This document shows positions 1 through 5,510 of a stretch of 5,553 nucleotides of DNA, piece by piece; the stretch's first letter is position 1; each line of letters opens with the position of its first letter. Source of the stretch: Legionella genomosp. 1 (GTDB lineage Bacteria; Pseudomonadota; Gammaproteobacteria; Legionellales; Legionellaceae). A program made the translations under genes and the position numbers. The stretch lies in assembly GCA_945889365.1 (NCBI GenBank), contig CAMDBQ010000111.1, forward strand, positions 1 through 5,553, given 5' to 3'. Under the pieces are notes generated by a model that was not told the origin of the DNA, did not search any database, and was given only the letters and a program-made list of their open reading frames with translations.

Positions 1-66
1 CATTTCTTCTTCTTTATTTTCCTCATACCGACGCGTGTATCCATCTAAAAAATCTTGGGCGTTCAT
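1..66 (-). CDS. prkA: PrkA-family serine protein kinase, N-terminal fragment (cut by window edge)
   Basis: The reverse strand reads from an ATG at 66-64 through 22 open codons to the window edge. The peptide begins MNAQDFLDGYTRRYEENK and continues EEEM. The pattern of a short lead, then YxxRYE, then a lysine/glutamate-rich stretch ending EEEM or EEEF matches my memory of the start of PrkA/YeaG proteins (E. coli YeaG has DHYRQRYEAAKDEEF). PrkA is a cytosolic AAA+-type serine protein kinase linked to stress and stationary phase, usually encoded next to yeaH and ycgB/spoVR genes, which would lie outside this window to the left. The start is well supported: GAGGA (plus-strand TCCTC at 73-77) lies 6 nt upstream of the ATG. 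Only the extreme N-terminus is visible, with no kinase or P-loop residues, so the family call rests on one short motif. The gene is divergent from pepN. Confidence 0.7.
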   Translation of the reverse strand, partial: MNAQDFLDGYTRRYEENKEEEM

Positions 67-72
67 GATTCG

Positions 73-77
73 TCCTC
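73..77 (-). promoter_or_regulatory. Shine-Dalgarno of the prkA-like gene
   Basis: The minus strand reads GAGGA here, with a 6-nt spacer to the ATG at 66-64. This near-ideal ribosome binding site shows that the short reverse-strand reading frame at the window edge is a real gene start and not noise. Confidence 0.8.
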
Positions 78-128
78 ATCTACTTTTGCATTTCACTGTT
101 CAATACGCGAAACTTATCCCTTAATATC

Positions 129-136
129 AGTATAGA
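129..136 (-). promoter_or_regulatory. Candidate -10 element for the prkA-like gene (sigma-S-like)
   Basis: The minus strand reads TCTATACT, a 5/6 match to TATAAT within TATACT, preceded by the C typical of sigma-S (RpoS) promoters (consensus near TCTATACTTAA). The -35 is weak: TTTAAA lies 16 nt upstream and matches TTGACA at 4 of 6 positions. Transcription would start near position 122, giving a leader of about 56 nt. The E. coli homologue yeaG is known to be RpoS-dependent, so the match is in keeping with the gene. It remains a motif match only. Confidence 0.4.
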
Positions 137-166
137 ACTAATTTTAGCTTTTTAAAACATACATTT

Positions 167-188
167 GATCCCGCAATGCTTGCGGATT
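167..188 (+). other. Small hairpin in the pepN upstream region
   Basis: CCGCAA (171-176) and TTGCGG (180-185) form a perfect 6-bp stem around a TGC loop. It can be extended by A168:T187 and T169:A186 if C170 bulges. It is not followed by a T run, so it does not look like a terminator. It lies 19 nt upstream of the pepN Shine-Dalgarno and would be in the 5' leader if the pepN promoter is further upstream. Alternatively it is a small inverted-repeat protein-binding site. Confidence 0.4.
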
Positions 189-204
189 TCGGTAAACATT
201 AACC

Positions 205-209
205 CGGAG
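205..209 (+). promoter_or_regulatory. Shine-Dalgarno of pepN
   Basis: GGAGA sits 8 nt upstream of the GTG at 218. It fixes the non-ATG start of pepN. No other in-frame start nearby has a comparable site. Confidence 0.8.
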
Positions 210-217
210 ACGAAACC

Positions 218-2797
218 GTGTCAGACACCACAATTTATTTAAAAAACTACCAGCCGCCTGCGTTTACCGTAACCACGGTAGCTTTGGACTTTGATTTACA
301 TGCTGATCACGCTTTGATCAAAAACCAAATGCACCTGAGCCGCGAGCATTCGGGTGATTTGCATTTGTATGGTGATGAACTGGAACTGATTAGCATTGCG
401 ATGAACGATTCCCTGCTGGCAAATTCAGCGTATCGTCTTGAAGGTCAAGATCTGATTATTCCTTCATGTCCGGATGAATTCACCCTGAACATCGTGACGC
501 GCATTCGTCCTCAAGATAATACAAAACTGTCAGGTCTATATCGTTCAAATCATTTGTTCTGCACACAATGTGAAGCAGAAGGGTTTCGTCGAATGACGTT
601 TTTTCCTGACCGATCGGATGTGCTGGCCATGTATACAACACGAATCAGTGCTTCAAAGGCTGATTATCCCGTGTTGTTATCCAACGGTAATTTAGTTGAT
701 TCAGGTGATGCAGCAGATGGTCGGCATTGGGTGGTTTGGCAAGATCCATTCAAAAAACCGTCTTATCTATTTGCGCTGGTCGCAGGCCGTCTGGCCTGTG
801 TAACGGATCAATTTATTACCTGCTCAGGAAAAAGCGTCGAACTACATATTTATGTTGAGCCTGGCAATGAAGACAAATGCGGCCATGCGATGGAATCATT
901 AAAAAAAGCCATGCGTTGGGATGAAGAAAAATATGGTCGTGAATATGATCTGACTATTTTTATGATTGTAGCCGTCAGTGATTTCAATATGGGAGCCATG
1001 GAAAACAAAGGCTTGAACATTTTTAATTCAAAATACATTCTGGCGCGTCCCGACACAGCCACTGATCAAGATTATGCAGGAATTGAAAGTGTGGTTGGAC
1101 ATGAATACTTCCACAATTGGACTGGAAATCGAATCACTTGTCGCGATTGGTTTCAATTGAGCTTGAAAGAGGGCTTAACCGTATTTCGCGATCAAGAGTT
1201 TTCCCGTGATATGAATTCACGTGATGTGAACCGTATATTAGATGTCCGAACATTACGAAACATCCAGTTTCCTGAGGATGCTGGTCTAATGGCACATCCC
1301 GTGCGTCCAGAGTCTTATCAGGAAATCAATAATTTTTATACGGCAACAGTTTACAACAAAGGTGCGGAAGTCATTCGCATGCAACAAACATTGCTTGGCG
1401 ACGCAGGATTTCGTCGTGGGATGGATTTGTATTTTGAGCGCCATGATGGTCATGCTGTCACAATTGATGATTTTGTGGCTTCGATGGAAGATGCCAATGG
1501 GGTAGATTTTACTCAGTTCAAACGCTGGTATAGCCAGGCGGGTATGCCGGAAGTCAATGTGAGTTCAGATTATAACGATGGGCGGTTGAGTGTTACGCTC
1601 ACGCAAACCTGTAAACCGACACCCGTTTGTCCGGCTAAACAGCCCTTTCATATCCCGATCCGAATTGCTTTGTTTGATTCCAAGGGTAAATCATTACCGC
1701 TGGATAATTCAGTATTGGAATTACGAGAAACCAGTCAAACATTTCATTTCGATGGTTTGCCAGAAAAACCCATTCTATCTTTATTACGGGATTTTTCTGC
1801 ACCTATCTTATTGCGCCAAGAAGCAAGCCAGGATGACTTGTTAGCGTTACTGCGATTTGAAACCAATGGATTTGCCAAGTGGGATGCCGCCCAACGATTG
1901 GCGCTGGCTTGTTTAACGCATTGTTATGATAGTTCTCGCACAGAATGGCAGATTCCGGCTGCTTTGTTAGATGCTTATCGGCATGTGTTGGCCGACGAGT
2001 CACTCGATCCTGCATTACGTGCGGAATTGTTAACTCCCCCGACCTATGAAGACGTTGCATCCACATTAAGTAATGTTGATGTAGATCGAGTTGAGGCTGC
2101 CCGTGATTTTTTCCGTGCAGAATTGGGGCGCGCATTATTTGCTAACGCTCAGAAACAGTACCAAGCTTTATGGCAACAGGAAGACCACGCCATGCATGGC
2201 AAGGCTTATGGCCGACGTAAATTGCGCAATGTGTGTCTGTGTTTGATGATGAAAGCTGACGAAGCCAGTTCATTATCGCAATGCAATGCGCAATTTAGTC
2301 AAGCACGCACCATGACCGATCAAATCGCCAGTTTGTCATTATTAGTGAATAGTTCAGGCTCGTTAGACCATGAACAAGCCATTGATACGTTTTATCAGCA
2401 GTGGAAAGAAGATGATTTGGTGATGGATAAGTGGTTTGCATTGCAATCCAGCAGTGAATTACCTGCTACATTGGCGCAGGTAAAAACGTTGTTGTCACAT
2501 CCTAGCTTCAACATTAAAAATCCAAATAAAGTACGAGCAGTAATCGGTGCATTTACCCAGGCCAATCCACGTAATTTTCATGCTCAAGATGGTAGTGGTT
2601 ATGTGTTTTTGACCGAAATGCTACTGAAACTGGATAAAATAAATCCGCAAATTACAGCTCGTTTAGCTACGCCGTTCACACGATGGCAGCGCCTTGATAC
2701 GGCGCGCCAGGATAACATGAAGCGGCAGTTAAAGATTTTGGCAGCAAGCGATTTATCAAAAGACCTGCGGGAAGTAGTCGAGAAAAGTTTGGCGTAA
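218..2797 (+). CDS. pepN: Aminopeptidase N (M1 family zinc metallopeptidase)
   Basis: This is an 859-residue cytosolic aminopeptidase that removes N-terminal amino acids from peptides, close to the 870 residues of E. coli PepN and alignable end to end from memory. The parts visible in order are an N-terminal beta domain, with the substrate-binding QCEAEGFRR motif (Q117, E119); the catalytic domain, with exopeptidase motif GAMEN at 259-263 and zinc site HEYFHNW (H295, E296, H299) plus third ligand E318 in LKEGLTVF; and the catalytic tyrosine Y379 in VYNKGAEVIRM. A middle beta domain and the all-helical C-terminal domain follow, with the family's conserved NPNKVRAVIGAF and DGSGY stretches. All expected catalytic residues are present, so it should be active. 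The start is GTG with GGAGA 8 nt upstream. There is no signal peptide. It is a single-gene transcript by layout: the neighbour on the left is divergent, that on the right convergent, and a terminator follows. I could not find a convincing sigma-70 promoter upstream; TATAGA at 131-136 lacks a good -35. Confidence 0.98.
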   Translation: MSDTTIYLKNYQPPAFTVTTVALDFDLHADHALIKNQMHLSREHSGDLHLYGDELELISIAMNDSLLANSAYRLEGQDLIIPSCPDEFTLNIVTRIRPQDNTKLSGLYRSNHLFCTQCEAEGFRRMTFFPDRSDVLAMYTTRISASKADYPVLLSNGNLVDSGDAADGRHWVVWQDPFKKPSYLFALVAGRLACVTDQFITCSGKSVELHIYVEPGNEDKCGHAMESLKKAMRWDEEKYGREYDLTIFMIVAVSDFNMGAMENKGLNIFNSKYILARPDTATDQDYAGIESVVGHEYFHNWTGNRITCRDWFQLSLKEGLTVFRDQEFSRDMNSRDVNRILDVRTLRNIQFPEDAGLMAHPVRPESYQEINNFYTATVYNKGAEVIRMQQTLLGDAGFRRGMDLYFERHDGHAVTIDDFVASMEDANGVDFTQFKRWYSQAGMPEVNVSSDYNDGRLSVTLTQTCKPTPVCPAKQPFHIPIRIALFDSKGKSLPLDNSVLELRETSQTFHFDGLPEKPILSLLRDFSAPILLRQEASQDDLLALLRFETNGFAKWDAAQRLALACLTHCYDSSRTEWQIPAALLDAYRHVLADESLDPALRAELLTPPTYEDVASTLSNVDVDRVEAARDFFRAELGRALFANAQKQYQALWQQEDHAMHGKAYGRRKLRNVCLCLMMKADEASSLSQCNAQFSQARTMTDQIASLSLLVNSSGSLDHEQAIDTFYQQWKEDDLVMDKWFALQSSSELPATLAQVKTLLSHPSFNIKNPNKVRAVIGAFTQANPRNFHAQDGSGYVFLTEMLLKLDKINPQITARLATPFTRWQRLDTARQDNMKRQLKILAASDLSKDLREVVEKSLA

Positions 2798-2839
2798 GGG
2801 CTCGCGGCGCGCGCCTTTTTTCACCGCACGCCGCTTTTT
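2796..2839 (+). terminator. Rho-independent terminator region downstream of pepN
   Basis: Two alternative structures overlap. The larger pairs GCGGCG (2804-2809) with CGCCGC (2829-2834), then after one C/A mismatch GCG (2811-2813) with CGC (2825-2827), closing a loop at 2814-2824 and followed directly by TTTTT at 2835-2839. A smaller one pairs AAGG (2796-2799) with CCTT (2814-2817) and CGCG (2803-2806) with CGCG (2810-2813), leading into the T run at 2816-2821. Both have T tracts only in the plus direction, so they serve pepN. The minus strand lacks a T tract after the hairpin, so ansA may end less efficiently or by Rho. Confidence 0.75.
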
Positions 2840-2841
2840 CT

Positions 2842-3855
2842 CTATGCAATTTTCAACTCACCACACAAATTAGTCTCCATTAGCGTCTTGATTTTGGCAA
2901 CATCCGTGTACTTGCTTAGCAAATACAATAGCTTGCAATGAGCCGCTTCTGGCGTCATATCATGGCCGCTAATCAGTCCTGCTTGTTTCAAAGTATACCC
3001 TGTAGCATATTGATCCATTTCGACCCGACCATGTTGGCATTGGGTGCAGTTCACTATCACAACGCCACGATCACACGCGTCTGTTAATAGTTCTAAAAAT
3101 TTAGGATCATTGTTTTGAGCATTTCCGGCACCATACGTTTCCAGCACCAAACCGCGCAAAGATTTTTGCAACATATAGCCTAGTACATCTGTCGCAAAAC
3201 CTGGGAACAATCGAAAGTTAGCAATAAAGTGGGGACGGATTGTTTGTAGATGAAAGGGCTTTGAGGGGGGCTTCAACAGCAAATCATGATGAAGTGTGAT
3301 GTCTATGCCGAAATTCGCCAAACGTGGAAAATTGGGAGAATCAAACGCATTAAATTGTTCCGCGCTAATTTTTTGGGTGCGATTGCCTCGAAACAAGTGC
3401 TGGTTAAAATAAATGCATACTTCGTTGATCGGTTGATGGGCTGCGAGCCAAAGTGAAGTAATAACGTTGTCCGTGGCATCATTACGAACCTCGGACAAGG
3501 GTATTTGTGAGCCCGTCAGAATAACGGGTTTGCCTAAGTTTTCAAGCATAAAAGACAGGGCGGATGCAGTGTATGCCATGGTGTCTGTGCCGTGGAAGAT
3601 AATGAATCCATCAAAATTGTCATATTCGTTAGCAATGTCAGCAGCTATTCTGTTCCAATCATTAACGGTCATATTTGATGAATCAAGCAATGGCTCATAT
3701 TCTTTAATGACATAATCAGGCATGTCATCATGATACAATGCAGGCATTTTCTCGAGAGCTGATTTTACATAGCCAAGCTTAGGCTCATAGCCATGCGGCA
3801 TTTTGACCATGCTGATGGTGCCGCCGGTATTTATGATCAGAATATTTTTTTTCAT
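2842..3855 (-). CDS. ansA: Type I (cytoplasmic) L-asparaginase
   Basis: This enzyme hydrolyses L-asparagine to aspartate and ammonia in the cytosol. From the ATG at 3855 it is 337 residues; E. coli AnsA has 338 and aligns along the full length. The catalytic motif TGGTI is at 10-14, substrate-binding DSS at 58-60, the second catalytic motif HGTDT at 88-92 (T90, D91), and the catalytic lysine is K162 in RTQK. There is no signal peptide, as expected for type I and unlike periplasmic type II. An upstream in-frame ATG at 3891 would add 12 residues (METQQILCYALI) absent from the family. It would place the start inside the likely promoter, so I prefer 3855, which begins MKKNILIINTGG. Neither start has a Shine-Dalgarno. 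The TQC motif of the E. coli allosteric site is kept (271-273), but E. coli Arg240 aligns with E239. The gene is convergent with pepN and divergent from atpI. Confidence 0.95.
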   Translation of the reverse strand: MKKNILIINTGGTISMVKMPHGYEPKLGYVKSALEKMPALYHDDMPDYVIKEYEPLLDSSNMTVNDWNRIAADIANEYDNFDGFIIFHGTDTMAYTASALSFMLENLGKPVILTGSQIPLSEVRNDATDNVITSLWLAAHQPINEVCIYFNQHLFRGNRTQKISAEQFNAFDSPNFPRLANFGIDITLHHDLLLKPPSKPFHLQTIRPHFIANFRLFPGFATDVLGYMLQKSLRGLVLETYGAGNAQNNDPKFLELLTDACDRGVVIVNCTQCQHGRVEMDQYATGYTLKQAGLISGHDMTPEAAHCKLLYLLSKYTDVAKIKTLMETNLCGELKIA

Positions 3856-3861
3856 GATTAA

Positions 3862-3890
3862 AGCATAGCACAGTATCTGTTGCGTCTCCA
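3862..3890 (-). promoter_or_regulatory. Candidate ansA promoter, giving a leaderless or near-leaderless mRNA
   Basis: On the minus strand, TGGAGA (plus 3885-3890, 4/6 to TTGACA) is followed after exactly 17 nt by TATGCT (plus 3862-3867, 4/6 to TATAAT). The -10 carries the extended element, reading TGC directly upstream of it. The A of the ATG at 3855 is the seventh base after the -10 box, where transcription normally begins. This fits the lack of a ribosome binding site before ansA. Its -35 touches that of the atpI promoter. Confidence 0.5.
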
Positions 3891-3908
3891 TGTTGATTGC
3901 TTTATAAT
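3880..3908 (+). promoter_or_regulatory. Candidate sigma-70 promoter of the atp operon
   Basis: A perfect TATAAT lies at 3903-3908, and TTGCGT at 3880-3885 (3/6 to TTGACA) is placed with the ideal 17-bp spacer. Transcription would begin near 3915, giving a leader of about 18 nt to the GTG at 3933 or 36 nt to the ATG at 3951. The stretch after the -10 (3909-3914) reads CCGCGC, a GC-rich discriminator of the type found in promoters repressed by ppGpp/DksA. The -10 match, spacing and position just before atpI make this the best promoter in the window. Confidence 0.65.
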
Positions 3909-3950
3909 CCGCGCGAAAAGGCGGGTGAAATTGTGAGGAATCGGCAAGGT

Positions 3951-4319
3951 ATGCAGGGCGCGCAGCGGTTGCTGCTTATTCAGCTGGGTGTAGCTGTGCT
4001 GATTTCAGTAATAGCCTTGATTGTTGGCGATGTTAAAGCTGCACTATCTGCAGTAGCCGGCGGTCTGGTGTGTGCCATACCTAACGCATACTTTGTTAGC
4101 AAACTATTTAAGCATAACGGCGCTCGCGCCGCGCGGCAAATAGTCAATGGCTTCTACAAGGGGGAGGCATTGAAGCTTATTTTGTCAGTTGCTTTATTTG
4201 CGTTAGTATTTAAGTATTTGAATGTTAACCCCTTGGTTTTTTTTGTCGCATACATTGCAGCGCAAATGGTATTTTGGTTTGCTCCATTAATTATTGTAAA
4301 TAGGCCCAAACGTGACTGA
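3951..4319 (+). CDS. atpI: ATP synthase accessory protein I
   Basis: This small integral membrane protein of the ATP-synt_I family opens bacterial atp operons. It is not part of the finished enzyme, but is reported to help c-ring assembly or stability. With the ATG start it has 122 residues and four likely membrane segments at about 7-25, 29-49, 74-89 and 93-115. The family's best-kept stretch, FYKGEALKL, is at 68-76, before the third segment, and the end is polar (NRPKRD). Start choice is uncertain. ATG 3951 has GAGGA 11 nt upstream, a long spacer. GTG 3933 has GGCGG 8 nt upstream and would add MRNRQG. A TTG at 3897 is ruled out because it lies upstream of the -10 box. It is the first gene of the operon and overlaps atpB by 8 bp. 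Divergent ansA lies upstream; many gammaproteobacteria have rsmG-parA-parB there instead. Confidence 0.85.
   Translation: MQGAQRLLLIQLGVAVLISVIALIVGDVKAALSAVAGGLVCAIPNAYFVSKLFKHNGARAARQIVNGFYKGEALKLILSVALFALVFKYLNVNPLVFFVAYIAAQMVFWFAPLIIVNRPKRD
4302..4319 (+). promoter_or_regulatory. atpI/atpB overlap with the atpB ribosome binding site
   Basis: AGG at 4302-4304 lies 7 nt before the GTG at 4312, which is itself inside the last codons of atpI (stop TGA at 4317-4319). An alternative ATG at 4321 has no Shine-Dalgarno at a usable distance. The overlap implies translational coupling, with ribosomes ending atpI restarting on atpB. Confidence 0.55.
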
Positions 4320-5151
4320 AATGATATCAAACGGTGATTACATTAAGCATCACCTGACTTACCTAACCTATAACCTTAAGACAATGAGCTTCAATTCTGA
4401 TGGCGGCTTCTGGTCATTGAACATGGATACACTGTTCTTTTCAATTGTGCTCGGTGCATTAGCTCTGCTGTTGTTGTATGTCGGCGCACGTCACGTTTCT
4501 ACGGGTGTTCCAGGTAAATTGCAGAATTTCGCCGAATTGATGCTGACGTTTGCAGATAACCAGGTTAAAGATTGTTTCCATGGCAGAAGTCTCGTGATTG
4601 GGCCGTTGGCACTGACCATCTTTATTTGGGTATTCCTGATGAATTTCATGGATATTATTCCGGTTGATATATTGCCCTCTTTGGCAAAATTGGCAGGCTT
4701 CCATTACTTGAAAGTAGTGCCAACGAATGATTTGAATTTAACGTTCTCCTTGTCCTTGTCTGTTTTCTTGCTGATCATTTTCTACAGCTTGAAAATCAAA
4801 GGCGCAAAAGGCTTTGTGAAAGAATTGACGCTACAACCATTTAATACGCCATGGCTAATCCCGTTCAATTTGTTACTGGAATTGGTCGGATTGATTGCCA
4901 AGCCTATTTCATTGTCATTGCGGTTGTTTGGGAATTTATACGCTGGTGAATTGATCTTTATTTTGATAGCCTTGCTAACCCTGCACCCAAGTCCTGATGC
5001 GTCTATTGCGAGCACAGTAACCATGGGCGTGGCGCAATTTGTCTTGTCATTGGCATGGTCTATTTTTCATATTCTGGTGATAACATTGCAGGCTTTTATT
5101 TTCATGGTGTTGACGATCGTATATTTAAGTCTCGCCCATGAAGATCATTAG
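4312..5151 (+). CDS. atpB: F-type ATP synthase subunit a (Fo)
   Basis: Subunit a is the stator membrane protein that forms the two proton half-channels against the c ring. The product has 279 residues from GTG 4312 (276 from ATG 4321), near the family size (E. coli 271). It has the gammaproteobacterial N-terminus with DYIKHHL. Key residues are all present: essential R204 in LSLRLFGN (E. coli R210), E190 (E196), N208 (N214), E213 (E219), H253 (H245) and Q260 (Q252), using the GTG start for numbering. Hydrophobic segments lie at about 40-58, 95-115, 144-163, 182-198, 210-226 and 236-273. The segment between E213 and H253 is 14 residues longer than in E. coli; Pseudomonas is also longer there, so this is not abnormal. 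The protein ends SLAHEDH. It overlaps atpI and is followed by a hairpin before atpE. Confidence 0.97.
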   Translation: MTEMISNGDYIKHHLTYLTYNLKTMSFNSDGGFWSLNMDTLFFSIVLGALALLLLYVGARHVSTGVPGKLQNFAELMLTFADNQVKDCFHGRSLVIGPLALTIFIWVFLMNFMDIIPVDILPSLAKLAGFHYLKVVPTNDLNLTFSLSLSVFLLIIFYSLKIKGAKGFVKELTLQPFNTPWLIPFNLLLELVGLIAKPISLSLRLFGNLYAGELIFILIALLTLHPSPDASIASTVTMGVAQFVLSLAWSIFHILVITLQAFIFMVLTIVYLSLAHEDH

Positions 5152-5163
5152 GTATTAGATTTG

Positions 5164-5204
5164 CGTCGTCCCGCGAACAAGTCGCGCGACGACGAGGGGT
5201 TTTT
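5164..5204 (+). other. Hairpin with T tract in the atpB-atpE spacer
   Basis: CGTCGTC (5164-5170) pairs with GACGACG (5188-5194). After a C/C mismatch, CGCGA (5172-5176) pairs with TCGCG (5182-5186) around an ACAAG loop, making 12 pairs in all. TTTTT at 5200-5204 follows after a 5-nt AGGGG gap, too far from the stem for a classic terminator. Since atpE must be expressed, I read it as an RNA processing, stabilising or partial attenuation element. Confidence 0.6.
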
Positions 5205-5234
5205 AGTTAAACATTGTCCATTAAGGGGATTGAT
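5200..5234 (+). promoter_or_regulatory. A/U-rich translation initiation region of atpE
   Basis: The leader after the hairpin is A/T-rich (TTTTTAGTTAAACATT and on). It ends in AAGGGG (5223-5228), a strong Shine-Dalgarno 6 nt before ATG 5235. The layout resembles the well-known E. coli atpE translational enhancer, an unstructured U/A-rich stretch just upstream of the Shine-Dalgarno that raises c-subunit synthesis. The functional equivalence is inferred. Confidence 0.6.
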
Positions 5235-5507
5235 ATGCAAGCAGTAGAATTAATAGCACACGTACAAGGCATGACTGTAATTGCAGTGGCATTACTGATT
5301 GGATTGGGCGCCTTAGGCACCGCCATTGGTTTTGGATTGCTGGGTGGCAAATTTCTTGAAGGGTCAGCACGACAGCCAGAAATGGTTCCGATGCTACAGG
5401 TTAAAATGTTTATTGTTGCTGGTCTGCTTGATGCCGTGACAATGATTGGTGTAGGGATTGCATTGTTTTTTACCTTTGCGAACCCATTCCTGAGCAACTT
5501 GGGTTAA
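5235..5507 (+). CDS. atpE: F-type ATP synthase subunit c (Fo rotor ring)
   Basis: This proteolipid forms the rotating c ring, carrying protons past subunit a. It has 90 residues as a hairpin of two membrane helices (about 14-39 and 57-81) joined by the polar loop ARQPE (45-49), which holds the family's RQP signature and contacts the gamma/epsilon stalk. The proton-carrying carboxylate is D66 in GLLDAVTMIG (E. coli D61). The Asp, and the lack of the Gln/Glu/Ser sodium ligands, point to a proton-type enzyme. ATG 5235 is chosen because AAGGGG lies 6 nt upstream; an in-frame TTG at 5214 has no such site and would add seven residues. It is 11 residues longer than E. coli c (79), through short extensions at both ends. 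The gene sits between two RNA hairpins, and atpF is expected next, beyond the window. Confidence 0.97.
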   Translation: MQAVELIAHVQGMTVIAVALLIGLGALGTAIGFGLLGGKFLEGSARQPEMVPMLQVKMFIVAGLLDAVTMIGVGIALFFTFANPFLSNLG

Positions 5508-5510
5508 TGA

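Noticed and set aside
86..136. Possible pepN promoter using TTGCAT at 86-91 or TATAGA at 131-136
   Set aside because: Neither box has a partner at 16-18 bp, so I could not assemble a credible sigma-70 promoter on the plus strand.
1803..2135. 110-residue open frame on the minus strand inside pepN
   Set aside because: It lies wholly within a well-conserved pepN coding region, has no ribosome binding site that I can see, and resembles no family I recognise. It is best explained as a shadow frame.
3856..3891. Upstream in-frame ATG at 3891 as the ansA start
   Set aside because: It adds 12 residues not found in type I asparaginases, has no Shine-Dalgarno, and lies inside the likely ansA/atp promoter region.
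3897..3932. TTG at 3897 as the atpI start
   Set aside because: The reading frame is open, but the TTG lies upstream of the perfect TATAAT at 3903-3908, so it would not be in the mRNA from that promoter.
4122..4136. GC-rich inverted repeat (GGCGC/GCGCC) inside atpI
   Set aside because: It encodes the conserved GARAAR stretch of AtpI, is short and is not followed by a T run. No separate function needs to be assumed.
5214..5234. TTG at 5214 as the atpE start
   Set aside because: ATG 5235 has a strong AAGGGG site at the right distance and gives the usual subunit c N-terminus; the TTG has no site.
5207..5497. 96-residue open frame on the minus strand opposite atpE
   Set aside because: It mirrors the conserved atpE codons almost end to end and is a by-product of that gene's glycine/alanine-rich composition.
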